From Paramacrobiotus richtersi (taxonomy: Eukaryota > Tardigrada > Eutardigrada > Parachela > Macrobiotidae): 49,539 nt of DNA. Under the pieces are notes generated by a model that was given only the letters and a program-made list of their open reading frames with translations, did no database searches and was not told where the DNA came from. The translations under genes and the position numbers were made by a program. Shown one piece after another: positions 1-9,598 of this stretch. Location: assembly GCA_034698045.1 (NCBI GenBank), contig JAQGAU010000043.1:1-49539 (forward strand). Reading direction: 5' to 3'. How positions within the stretch are numbered: position 1 is the stretch's first letter; each line of letters opens with the position of its first letter.

Positions 1-239
1 GCAGCCTGAGCAGGTTCCCTGCGTGGAATGCTCGGGGGCTATCGGACTTAGCTAATCCCGTTCGGGTTTGTCTGATATCGGAACAATACAAATAATCTGT
101 CCATGCGGAACGAAAAAAACGCATGGGACCGAGCTAGCTTGCAAGCGATACAGTACGTACCACATGCACTGCATACGCGGGTATGCCCACTTAATGTTGT
201 CACGCACGCCACCATTCAGTACGTTTGTTCCGATTTTCA

Positions 240-745
240 GCAAATTAATACACCGGTGGTCACCAGAGTCAGGACGAGGAATGTTAGCTACTGTTGTTTT
301 TACGCCGTTAGGCTACGCAAACAGTACATAAGCTACATGTTCAAAAACTACAACAGGCTACATGAGCTACAGCAAGCTACACTGGTTAAAATGAACTACA
401 ATGGCTACAGGGGGCTGCAAAAGGAGAGGGTGCAAAAGGGTTTACTGGCTACGATGAGCTTAGAGCTACAATGAACTACACTGGCTACAACGAGCTACAT
501 GCACTGCCAACTGTGAGCTTCCGCCAGCCACACTGGCGATAATGAACTACATTGGCTACACATGAATTATACAATTCTAGCATATGGACACACATAGTTT
601 ATCCAGCCATTGTAACTTATGGTAGCGATGAATTGTAGCTTATGTAGCCATTGTAGCCTACGGAAACGATGAATTGAAGCTTATGTAGCCATTGTAGCCT
701 ATGGAAACGATTAATTGTAGCTTATGTAGCCATTGTAGTGCAAGT
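240..745. repeat. Opposed short tandem repeats (ggctaca / tgtagcc)
   Basis: From about 300 to 560 the plus strand repeats short units built on GGCTACA and GAGCTACA. From 631 to about 740 the reverse complement (TGTAGCC) appears in three tandem units with an exact 41-base period, starting at 631, 672 and 713. The two halves face each other around a spacer of about 70 bases, so the stretch can pair with itself as an imperfect inverted repeat. No transposase or target-site duplication is visible. Confidence 0.75.
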
Positions 746-988
746 ATGTCATAACTTGAGCCATCTATGGTTTTCTTCGTATTGCAGATCCGTTCGTAAT
801 GGTGGCAATATTCCATATCGCACTTGAAGTAGCGGGATAGACGATAACCTTTCTTGCAGTAGCGGCGATACCGTCTTTGGGAGATCACCAGTGGCTCACT
901 CCAGGGACGCGGCATATCGAAACCCCGCAACGGCCACGCGACGACCTGGCACTGGGACGGTGCACCCTGGATATCCTCGGCGAACAGT

Positions 989-1254
989 TTACATCCCACC
1001 ATCGCTAGGAGATCTTCCGCGCCCGTCTAACCACGGAACGAACTTGTGCAGGATAGCCGCACTGGCGTACCTATTGACAATGTACGCGTCGTACCCCACT
1101 CCGATCAGTACCGATGCCAGGAGGAAACAGTAGTCGAAGCAGCTGCCTTGGCGTTCCCGCAGGATAAAGCCTGGGGACCGGACCACGGCCGGAGGAACAT
1201 CGGGTGGATTGATGAAGCTGTATTCCAGTTGGTAGGAGAAGAATCGCGCGATAC
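989..1254 (-). CDS. DRC7: DRC7 (dynein regulatory complex 7) exon, transglutaminase-like core
   Basis: DRC7 (CCDC135) is a subunit of the nexin-dynein regulatory complex of motile cilia and sperm flagella. This exon encodes the conserved transglutaminase-like core: the run QGSCFDYCFLLASVLIGVGY followed by DAYIVN matches the family pattern of a Gly-x-Cys-Phe-Asp block followed by LLIGxGYDAY. The exon starts at 1254 after an AG acceptor; the intron before it (1255-1314) is exactly 60 bases with a GTAAGT donor. Splicing joins GAT-G to GT-ATC in phase. The frame closes at 989 just after a possible GTAAAC donor, so further exons would lie toward or beyond the left window edge. I could not find the C-terminal DRC7 domains here. 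Family assignment is strong for this block; whether the whole gene is functional cannot be judged. Confidence 0.75.
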
Positions 1255-1314
1255 CTTTACACCGAAAGCTAACCAGAAGACTGTTGTGGTAACAAAACTG
1301 AAAAAGTAACTTAC

Positions 1315-1393
1315 CATCCCATTGAAAGAGATCATCATAACTGAACACGGTCGGACGGATTGTCGTGCAGACGAATCTAGGTACACCAGCTTC
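1315..1393 (-). CDS. DRC7: DRC7 exon (CTTIRP segment)
   Basis: A 79-base exon lies between a TTTTCAG acceptor (exon base 1393) and a GTAAGT donor at 1314. It encodes VPRFVCTTIRPTVFSYDDLFQWDG, given here in two parts: VPRFVCTTIRP and SYDDLFQWDG. DRC7 proteins carry the same order, KFVSTTLRPT followed by the PELYNWD motif, immediately before the transglutaminase-like core. The exon is in phase with both neighbours, which supports a genuine spliced gene. Confidence 0.75.
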
Positions 1394-1565
1394 CTGAAAA
1401 CAAACATCTGTTGTCATTTGGTGTAGAGCTCATCTTAATTAATCGTTAAAGCGAACGAACGCAAGGTCTAAGCCACATCATGGTTAAACGATGTTTCTCG
1501 AAGAAAGGGATCGTGTAAAGAAAGTAGTTGAATTGTACACTTCTCACCCGGTCAGATTAGCTTAC

Positions 1566-1879
1566 GTTGACGGGCGTCAAGAACAGAGGTTTCCTCTCCG
1601 GATAGGCATCCGTAAACTGCTTGCGAAAATTCCCAACAATAGCCAAACACTGGCTCTCCTTCTGCGTATACTCGTAATAATGCTGCGGCCGTCTCAGATT
1701 CTCTTCGTCCGACGACGCCACCAGCACCATCTCGGGCGACTTATCTTCCACCTCTTCCGTACACTCATACAAGTTCCCGAGTCGTGGGCCGGGGTCACGC
1801 TGGGCGTGGAGCTGACGTCGGCACATTCCACTTCAATTTCCGGCTCGGTTTCTTCGTTCCCAAGCTTCAATTTCGTCAC
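1566..1879 (-). CDS. DRC7: DRC7 exon (NFRxQ / PERKPLFL segment)
   Basis: The 3' part of this exon encodes LAIVGNFRKQFTDAYPERKP followed by LFLTPVN and a GTAAGC donor at 1565. DRC7 family members have the same motif order (NFxRQYSHLxPDRxPLFLxPLN) just upstream of CTTLRP, so placement is clear. Upstream of that the frame is acidic (YECTEEVEDKSPEMVL, SSDEENLRR) and not recognisable. A second, differently phased acidic frame overlaps at 1780-1879, so either an intron or a frame change lies near 1800. The exon's upper boundary is uncertain. Confidence 0.6.
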
Positions 1880-2202
1880 CGAGTTTGGTGGGAAGGAGGA
1901 GCATGTCGGAACGGGTGGGTTTGGGTGTTTCCGCGCCGGTGAAGGAGTCGTACGGGATGATGCGGGTGCAGTAGCAGGTGAGGTTCGGGTCGCGTTTCAT
2001 GCCCCGGGGGTTCACCTGGTTACATCGAAAAGTGGGATAAACAATGCCGCAATTTTTTTCTTCTCGAAAATTTCTTCGTAAGCGTAGTTTCCTGGTTGAT
2101 GTTGGAGTGTTCGACAAAACTGTAGAAATTCACAATGCCAAGGATCTGCCGGCTGTTTTCACTATTCTATAGAAGCTTCTCGGGCTTTCACATCAGTTTG
2201 AT

Positions 2203-2713
2203 TTATCGGTGTCTCATTGGAGACTGTCTTATTGCTCGGGGCGCATGTTCCTTACACACATGGCTTTTGGATTTGGTCAAGCGTAGTCTGGACAATTTGC
2301 GGCCTTTCTGGCGCTTCTTGTCGCTGTCCGCTTCCGATGGGGAGGAAAAGTCCAGACCGGCTTGCAGGATCAACTTCTCCAAGTAGGGTTCACCTGGTGG
2401 AGCATACAAGACATTCGGTTACTGTTTGCACGTGTAGCTTTTTTTCTACATAATGTACAATAAGGTACGGATGATAGATTACACTGTCTTACACCTTCGT
2501 TTTCCACACGATCAAGAACATCCAGAAGCCCCTTGACAGAAGGGTCTTCCAGATCAGCCAGGTCATACATTCCCAGTTGTTCGATGAAGGGGGACTTCCG
2601 CCCTGAGTTCTCCCCTGCAGCATCCAGTTCGACAAACTTTTTCCGATGATCGGTATGAGTGGCAAGTTGGATCGCTCGGTCGGCTGTTTTGACTCCATGC
2701 TGAACCCGAGTTT
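2203..2713 (-). CDS. Unidentified coding-like exons upstream of DRC7
   Basis: A minus-strand frame open from about 2713 to 2490 encodes a hydrophilic, helix-rich segment (for example RKKFVELDAAGENSGRK, then MYDLADLEDPSVKGLLDVLD). It ends at GAAGG followed by GTGTAAG, a plausible donor. A second frame starts after a CCACCAG acceptor near 2392 (GEPYLEKLILQAGLDFSS), then turns basic. These could be the N-terminal exons of DRC7, since they lie just upstream on the same strand, or a separate gene. I do not recognise a family. No start codon is firmly placed. Confidence 0.35.
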
Positions 2714-2797
2714 TGTGTCAAACGGCAGCTTTGGCCTTTCGAGTAAGCCTATGCGGAGGTTCTTGTGAAATGTGACTGTGGCAGCAGTATCGCTCAT

Positions 2798-4499
2798 TGG
2801 ATTACACAGATGGATTACGAAGAGACTACTGGCTTTGTTGTTTTGCGCAGCATGTTATTTTCTACGCCCATGCCACAATTTTCAATATTAACTGATATTA
2901 AGCAGTCAGTGTCAATTACAAACACGCAGGAAGTTCAGAGAAAAAAGAGATGCAGCGAAAGGTGAGTTTCTGCTCAGTTACGTACGTAAAAGCTGTAACG
3001 GTAAAAAGTGATATCGAACTAGTGTGGATGCTGTTCCATGCCAAATTATTCTAATGCAGCAAAGTTTACCGTACCAGTCGGCTTGTGCTGCAGCATGCTT
3101 GTTTCTTGTTCGATGTCTTTATAGTAGCCTTTGTTTACTTGCTTTTCTAGTTGGCGTTTCCAAATAGTACTGATCTTCCTATGCGAGCTGTGTTCACATG
3201 CGTCGCCACGGAAACAGTCACATTATGGTAAAATAATTATGATCGGAACCAATACTTATTCGAAAACGTCTTCGAACTACATAATTATTATAGATACGTG
3301 ATAATGACGCGGCTCTATTGTAAGTGCGTACGTACGTGATCGTGCGCGCCACTACCGCTACCCGGAACATATTCAGACATTTGTTTACGCTAGGATGGGT
3401 GTCGCAAGTAATGTTATACATAAATGCATCCCGGATGCATGGGGATGTCTGGATCATGAAAATTTAAAACTGGACGAAGTGTGAAATGTGAATAAACTAA
3501 TAATATTTAAACTAATAATGAGTAAACAGGAAAAGTGAATAAACTTTGATCGCTATTTCGGCGTCCCCAGACGTTGCGCCCCTGCTTGCGCATAAGGTAG
3601 ATATAAACGCATAATCCCGATGATCAGCATTCAAATAACTAGTAGTTATTGACAGCAACAATCCTTAGATCACAACAAATTCGTACAGAAGAAAAGAACC
3701 ATTTCTTTTGTCTTTCCGTTTCTTTTGTTGTATCCACGGTTCCAAAAACACGGGTGGCGTTCTCTCGTAGATTTTCATTATGAATTACCTGGACGATGAC
3801 GTAGGAGCAAACGCTTCTGCGATAATACTTATGCAAGAACGCGCCAGGGAGGCAAGCGTCCCAGAGGGTAGGCATCGGGTTGGGGGGAGAACCGCTAGCT
3901 CGGGGAGGCCTTTGGGGGTCATGTTTGATATGGCTCGTCTAGGTTGGTACCGGTGGGCAGGAGCTACAGAATTATGGCTTTGTTTGAGAGATTGAACAAA
4001 TAGCACGCACATAGTATTAAGAAAATAGAATTAAAGCATTATAAGCATATACACGAAATATTATGAACTGTGCCGGACAATAGGCCGATGGGTTTAACCT
4101 TATCTCAGAGAAACTGCTCCAGTCAAGCCCATAATGAAAATGGGAAGGCGGATGCAAAACCTTTTGAGTTTCTTGAAGTTGATCAATTTACAAATGAACT
4201 GTAAGATTAAAGTTAATCGATTTCCAAGTGAACTGTAAGATTGGTTTGTGAGGTTAGTTTTCCGTTCTGCTGTTTCTGTGTGTCCGTCACAATTACTGCG
4301 CAATTTCTGTCTCAACAACATCTACTTTTCTAACCTTTGATGACAGCAGCTGATGCGTGAATATTTTACGGTTTTCCACAGCAATGATTTATTTACCAAG
4401 GAAGCAATAATAAAGGATTTCGGTACACAATGAGCTTTCTGTAAATAATGGTAGCAGCATACACATAAAGTCCTAGACAGCCACTGAAACAATAATATT
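2798..4499. other. No gene recognised
   Basis: Only short frames occur here, and none has recognisable motifs or consistent splice signals. The segment 3870-3960 is G-rich, unlike its AT-rich surroundings. A possible polyadenylation signal (AATAAA on the minus strand, about 4387-4393) could serve the transposase upstream at 4500-5438. Confidence 0.4.
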
Positions 4500-5438
4500 T
4501 CACGCTTCGTGAGAGTGAGCAACACGTAACGCGCTATCAGCAGCATATTCGATCATATGTGATAAGATATTTTCGTAAGTTGTACGCGCTGTATCTCTAG
4601 CATACTTCAGACGCCATAAATGGAGATAAATATACGACTGCATGCGCTTTGTAGATATCCCTGTCTTTGGAATGTTAACTTTCAGCCATCGCCACCAGTT
4701 TTCGATTCGGTTAGTATTTACTCCGGTCTCCGGATCCACGAAGTGCACAGAATGATTAATTGTTGCATGCGTATAACCGACATTGCAAAGATTGCTATAC
4801 GCCTTCCAACAGTCCGTTAAGATATGCGTGCCTGCCGACACTTTGTCACGGATTATAGGGATTAGGGTATCAGCATCACGCTTCTTCACAGTTACAACAA
4901 ATATCTCGCCAGTTTCACGGCATATGCCACCCAGCACCCAATCCTTATACATTGTAACACGCCCGCGGTGGTATTTACGGACGAACAGCTTAGTTTCATC
5001 GATTTCTACAGTGGTACCTGGGCCGCCAATGCGGACGTTCTCTAAATCTTTAGTAATTTTATACTCTGCAAGTTCACGCAGCCTTTGAAGCCATCGTATA
5101 ATGGTTTTGTTTGATCCCAGAATTTCCTCATGAATATCTTTATTTGCATGGCTACGCTTTGACCAGAAATAGATTAAACGAAATGCTTCATGCAGAGGTA
5201 GCCGGCATCCTTCGAAAAATGTCCCATGTTTCACCGAAAATGACTGCTTGGCTCGGTTGCAACGATACTCCCAAGGGAAGCGACGTTTGCTGGATACCTT
5301 TCTCAGTTTAACTGGATGGCCACTGCATTTTGGACATTCGATGGACGATTTGAAGATGCCTTTATCTAACGCGTGCTCAAATGCAGTATCTTGAGTCGGT
5401 CCAATATCTTTCAGAAGGGTAGCAATTCCATGAGCCAT
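4500..5438 (-). mobile_element. Merlin-like (IS1595/ISXO2) transposase A, full-length frame
   Basis: A single uninterrupted 312-codon frame. I place the start at 5438 because the protein from that Met aligns end to end with transposase B of this window; 52 further upstream codons are open but unlike B. An N-terminal zinc-ribbon remnant (ECPKC, then FPWEYRCNRAKQSFS) is followed by a helical region and the DDE nuclease fold. Catalytic acids sit at about D147 (VEIDETKLF), D209 (ILTDCWKAY) and E246 (TNRIENWWRWLK). These are the IS1595/ISXO2 signatures, which in animals mark the Merlin superfamily of cut-and-paste transposons. The second ribbon knuckle has only one cysteine. I could not find terminal inverted repeats by eye, so element boundaries are open. 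The intact frame suggests recent insertion or retained function. Confidence 0.88.
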
Positions 5439-6107
5439 TATCGTAAGCTGTTGGCAGGACTGCACAAAGTTGGAGGTCGTTCTTGAGATCTTCAGTAATG
5501 CTTGATGCCATGTTGCTATGCACCGGTAGTTCCAGGACTTTATGTATTTGCAGTGCTGGGCGATACAGTTAGCAGTAAGTGGGTTAACATACATAAATTA
5601 CGATTATTAACAAAGACAACAGGGTTTCACGTTTCAATTCCTTATTTATCGAGATCCAGCCTAGTCATTAAACTAGTACGTGATTCCTTTCCCTACAAAT
5701 TCTCGTTGGCATGTATTTCTCGTTCCAAGAGGTGGCATGTTTTGCCCCCAATACGAATTTCTTTCAGAATGACATATTTCCGGTCAGATAAATCTAGCAG
5801 CCTCAGTTCTTTCAGTGCGTAAACGAACATGAGCTGCTGATAACTACGGCAAGAAATTTGAGTACACCCGGGCTCACTCTGTGCTGCAAGCCTGGAAGCC
5901 CTGAACGGTTGTGTCTCCAAATCTGTGAAACAATACGGAAAACGTAAGCTGCGGAGGTACATATCACAGATCGGTGACGAACTGAAATGAATACAGGCAG
6001 TAGCGAGGTCTTTTCATTCCAACAACACCAGTTACAGAGGGACCTACAAAGTACACACAGTCGGACAAGGGGTTGCTCTGTAGCCATAGATCCAGGTAGG
6101 CTCGGGT

Positions 6108-6308
6108 AACGTGACACCAATCGCGAAGTTGTAAAAGTTGTAATATCGCGAATATTACCACAATGCACCAAGTACCGTTTCGCCATACGTATTTAGTAAA
6201 CATCCAGGCTATCAGTTCCTTAACGTGACACCAATCGCGAAGTTGTAATGGGAATATTACCACGATGCATCGAGTACCGTTTTGCCATGCGTATTTAAGT
6301 ACACATCC
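6108..6308. repeat. Direct duplication, two copies of about 90-98 bp
   Basis: Copy one (6108-6205) and copy two (6222-6308) both begin AACGTGACACCAATCGCGAA and both end in a GTATTTA...CATCC block. Copy two lacks about 10 internal bases. They lie about 670 bases from the 5' end of transposase A. No coding content is seen. Confidence 0.8.
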
Positions 6309-6916
6309 TATTTGTTACTGTATACGGCTGCTCTTGCTATGTTTTCTCATGTATACGAATCATAAGTATTTATTGCAAGGTGAAGCAGCGCTGACTAACC
6401 TCTATTGATGCCCATATTGATATTTAGCGATGGTGACTCAAACAGCCGTTGAGCCTTGAGGTTTTCCTGTTGCAGCATCATTCGTCGGTCGAATACCCTT
6501 CTGAAAGTGATACGCAAGGCGGATCTCGCTTGATACGGGTCTCATGCGTGTTTATGGTATGGCTGGGGCAGTCCGCCTGATTACAATACGCTATAATATG
6601 TGCCCGCACTAAACTTAACATTGAACTATCGCCAACAATCTCGACTGTGACCGTCTTAACTCTCTGGTCAGTGATCATAACATCAGTTGCCATTTGGTTC
6701 TGTTATGTTGTATATGATGTACGTGCCCTCGGCGGAAAAATGTGGAAAAGTGGACTTCCGACGGGAACAGATAATGTTCTTGCGAGTGCCTTCCGATGAC
6801 GGCTGATAATGCCGTTGCGTGAGTCATTGTCCAGATGTGGATACGCCTTCCGTTACCGTATTCACCATTAATCGTAAAACACTTCTCGCTTGCATTTGTG
6901 TTGGTTAGCTTCATTC

Positions 6917-7297
6917 GAGCACGGGCGCTGCGCGTGTCGATAAGCAAGTGCGAGTTGGAAATGTGGATAAAACCAAATCGGCTCTGCGTGTATCAAGAGC
7001 AAAGCGGTCCATGCTGTCAACATTTCCCCGCCCCCCAATCCGTCTGATTACTTCAGCGAGTTTTTTTGCTGTCACTGCTTGTCATTCATGCATTTTGGTT
7101 ATCGGTTAAACTTTTCTTCTATTTCGAATTTTGCAATGAATAAATAACAGCAAAACACGCTTTAACAGTTGGTCAACTAGGGGGCGGGACTGGTCGACAG
7201 TTTGGACCACGTTGCTCTTCATACGCGCAGAGCGGATTTGGTCTTATCCACATTTCCAACTCACACGTGCTTATTCACACGCGCAGCGCCCGTGCTC
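6917..7297. repeat. Foldback element with ~120-bp inverted arms
   Basis: The left arm (6917-7040) begins GAGCACGGGCGCTGCGCGTG. The right arm (7178-7297) is its diverged reverse complement, ending in the complement of the same motif. Matching continues through GTTGGAAATGTGGATAA and the GC-rich inner edge (CCCGCCCCCC against GGGGGCGGG). The spacer (7041-7177) also holds weaker inverted pieces (GCGAGTTTTTTTGCTG against CAGCAAAACACGC). This is the layout of a foldback or MITE-like non-autonomous element. No clear target-site duplication was found. Confidence 0.75.
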
Positions 7298-7339
7298 TAA
7301 TAATTCTGCATTGAGTGACCTTTTCTGTACTGTTTGTAT

Positions 7340-7360
7340 AACCACGGCTGTGCCGTGGTT
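7340..7360. other. Perfect short hairpin
   Basis: AACCACGGC and GCCGTGGTT form a 9-base perfect stem around a TGT loop. It lies about 40 bases outside the foldback element and has no following U-tract, so no role is assigned. Confidence 0.5.
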
Positions 7361-8029
7361 TGAATAAGACATCATTATGTTCCTGGTTGTTTTGGATGCT
7401 TTATTCGTCACGAGCTATCACCGAACTGAGTAGAAGCATCAAACTACCACTTTCGTATCTTTCCACCATACCCCCACCCATACGTACCCCCACCTGGGTG
7501 ATTCATTAGGGGATAAAGGACTGTGCTATGCATTTTACGCAATAAAAACCTATGAGGACCATAAGAGAATCGATGACTTATTTGAGTACAGCTTTCTAAT
7601 ATATAGAAGGGGGTATTTTTTGTTTCCGTTCGAAGCCTGTTCTAATTTACGTTCTTCGCTGTAGCCACAAGCACTTCCTATTCCGTTATAAAGTGCAGGT
7701 AAGTAAGACAAGATGGTACAGCGATAGCATTTAATACTAACATTTATTCTGAATGTCTCAATGAGGTCAGGCGAGTCCGCCTATGACGATTACCACACCC
7801 ATGACGACGAGTACTCTTCCCTGGGAATGCGTGATCTGGCAATTTGAAACAGCAAACAAACAGCAGTGGCAATTTGACACTATAATGTTCGGTAAGGCGG
7901 TTCGTGCATTGGACGACACGGCAACGGCTTTTCAGGATCGTGGCTACGCCTGGAAGGTATAGAAGGTGTACGGCTGTGCTTCGATCAGTTTTACAATGTG
8001 CTGATCAACTTTACAAACGTGCCGGTCGT

Positions 8030-8600
8030 TGGTAGACCATTTTTCTGTGTAGGAGCGGATCGGGCTGACCCTGTTGTGCGAACTGGGATGACCTGCACCA
8101 GGTGTGCTGACCTCTTACCACACTGCCACTCTGTGTTCAGGCTGGAAGCTGGATCAACAAGATTCCTCCGCTGAATGTGCTGCGCCGTTTCCCGCGATGG
8201 GGCCAGGCGGGGGTGACCATTTTTTGTGGCGAGTCTAAACTCAGCCAACTGCGTTGACCAGTTTCCGTGCGGGGCCAACTAAGTTGGTCTGGATCATTGA
8301 AATGGCACGAAAAATCGCCCTACCGCATACAACACTCCAGCGGGACTGGCAGCGTGATGAGTGCGCATAGGCAGAGTACGAATATTCGCTGCGCAGGTTA
8401 CCGAATACACTACTCTGCGTGCCATTTCAGCGATTGCGTACAGTACCGATCCGTTTTCCTTGATGGGTTAAGTTGGTTGACTTTTTTTTTCGGCTGATCT
8501 GAACAGAGTCAGGTGTTTCCAACCATTTTTTCGTGCAGGTGCCAACTGGTCTGAACTGTGCTAGGTGTGCTGATCCATTGCTCGGAATTTGACCATGTTG
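8030..8600. repeat. Degenerate repeated motif region
   Basis: Related blocks recur near 8037, 8215, 8470 and 8519. Each has a GACCATTTTTT-like start, then GTG, then a GCCAACTGGTCTGA-like or GGTGTGCTGA-like piece. Spacing is irregular and copies are strongly diverged. No coding frame is convincing across the region. Confidence 0.4.
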
Positions 8601-8965
8601 ATTGAAAGTTTTGCAGGCAATTCTGATAAGCAATCAAAAGTCAAAGGAATTTAATTTTTCAGTCTAATGTTTAACTCTTTGTTGTTGCTTTGCTTCTTCC
8701 ATCCGGATAGCGAATCACGAATTGCATTTCTATATTACCAAATTAATTGAAATAGATTTGTTATTCAGACTGTTGCCAATTAACATTTGTATGTTATTTC
8801 AAAGTGGGATAACTCGATAACTCAATTATTCGAATATTCGAATATTTCCGTGCTGTAGCATATTAATGAACCTGTCGGTTAAGGCAATAAATTTACATGT
8901 AGAAGTGGTGTTAGGATCAGAGTGCGTCGTAAAGAAAAGAAAGATCGACTACTGTCCTAATTATC

Positions 8966-9598
8966 TTAATGATTACTGCAAAACTGCGCCACTTCAGACA
9001 ACGTAGCAGAAATGCTTTCATTATTGTTACAAACTTTTACGGCTGTGTTGGATGCACGTAAACCAATAAGCCATTTCTCGTGCTGGCCTTGAATAAGCTC
9101 CACGTAGTTCATGGTAATAGAATGTTCCTCATCTCTTTGGCGTTCCATGATTCTTGCAAAGGATACTTCAGCAGCTGTTTGAATGTAAATAAAATGTCGC
9201 TGGATATCTTTAGATGTCGACAGGTACGTGGTACAGGTTCTTTCTAACACATCAAGTTCTGCTTTTGTCAGCCATCCTTGTTCATAGCCCAGTTTGCTAA
9301 AAATACCCAAACAGCTATGCGGAGATCGTTCTAGTACCACGGTGCGGGGGGTTGCTGACGTTTCGCTGCAGATGTCACGCTCGCGATTTATCATTGTTTC
9401 CATTACACATGTTTGGAATTCGTAGCCATATTTCTTTTGATCTGAGTAAAAAAGTGATAAAAGATTACGTCCACCAAAATTCTGCCATAATGTCACAGGT
9501 TCTGCAGCTACTGTAACTCCAATCCTTTCAAGTTTGTGTAATAACGTGGATTTGCCACTTCCAATATTGCCCTCTAGATATACTAGCCTCTGCAACAT
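8966..9598 (-). CDS. Deoxynucleoside kinase (dCK/dGK/TK2-type family)
   Basis: An uninterrupted 210-codon, intronless frame. Enzymes of this family phosphorylate deoxynucleosides at the 5' position in the salvage pathway. Visible motifs in order: P-loop GNIGSGKST (residues 10-18), EPVTLW (33-38), which holds the substrate-pocket Glu/Trp positions, the ERS motif (90-92), the LID region RIMERQRDEE (139-148), and HEKWL (163-167). Length fits the core of the family (about 210-260 residues). Unlike the usual animal ERSxxSxRYxF block, this one reads ERSPHSCLGIF. No mitochondrial targeting peptide is apparent at the N-terminus. The block and compact length recall kinases carried by some large DNA viruses, so horizontal origin is possible, but a divergent host gene is equally compatible. 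Confidence 0.88.
   Translation of the reverse strand: MLQRLVYLEGNIGSGKSTLLHKLERIGVTVAAEPVTLWQNFGGRNLLSLFYSDQKKYGYEFQTCVMETMINRERDICSETSATPRTVVLERSPHSCLGIFSKLGYEQGWLTKAELDVLERTCTTYLSTSKDIQRHFIYIQTAAEVSFARIMERQRDEEHSITMNYVELIQGQHEKWLIGLRASNTAVKVCNNNESISATLSEVAQFCSNH

Noticed and set aside
658-1002. 114-codon minus frame next to DRC7
   Set aside because: Half of it is the 41-base repeat array, and it does not match the DRC7 domains expected downstream.
1491-2081. 196-codon plus-strand open frame
   Set aside because: It overlaps the DRC7 exon on the other strand, which has clear family motifs and splice sites.
3780-3995. 71-codon plus-strand frame in a G-rich patch
   Set aside because: No motifs, no splice signals, and no support from neighbours.
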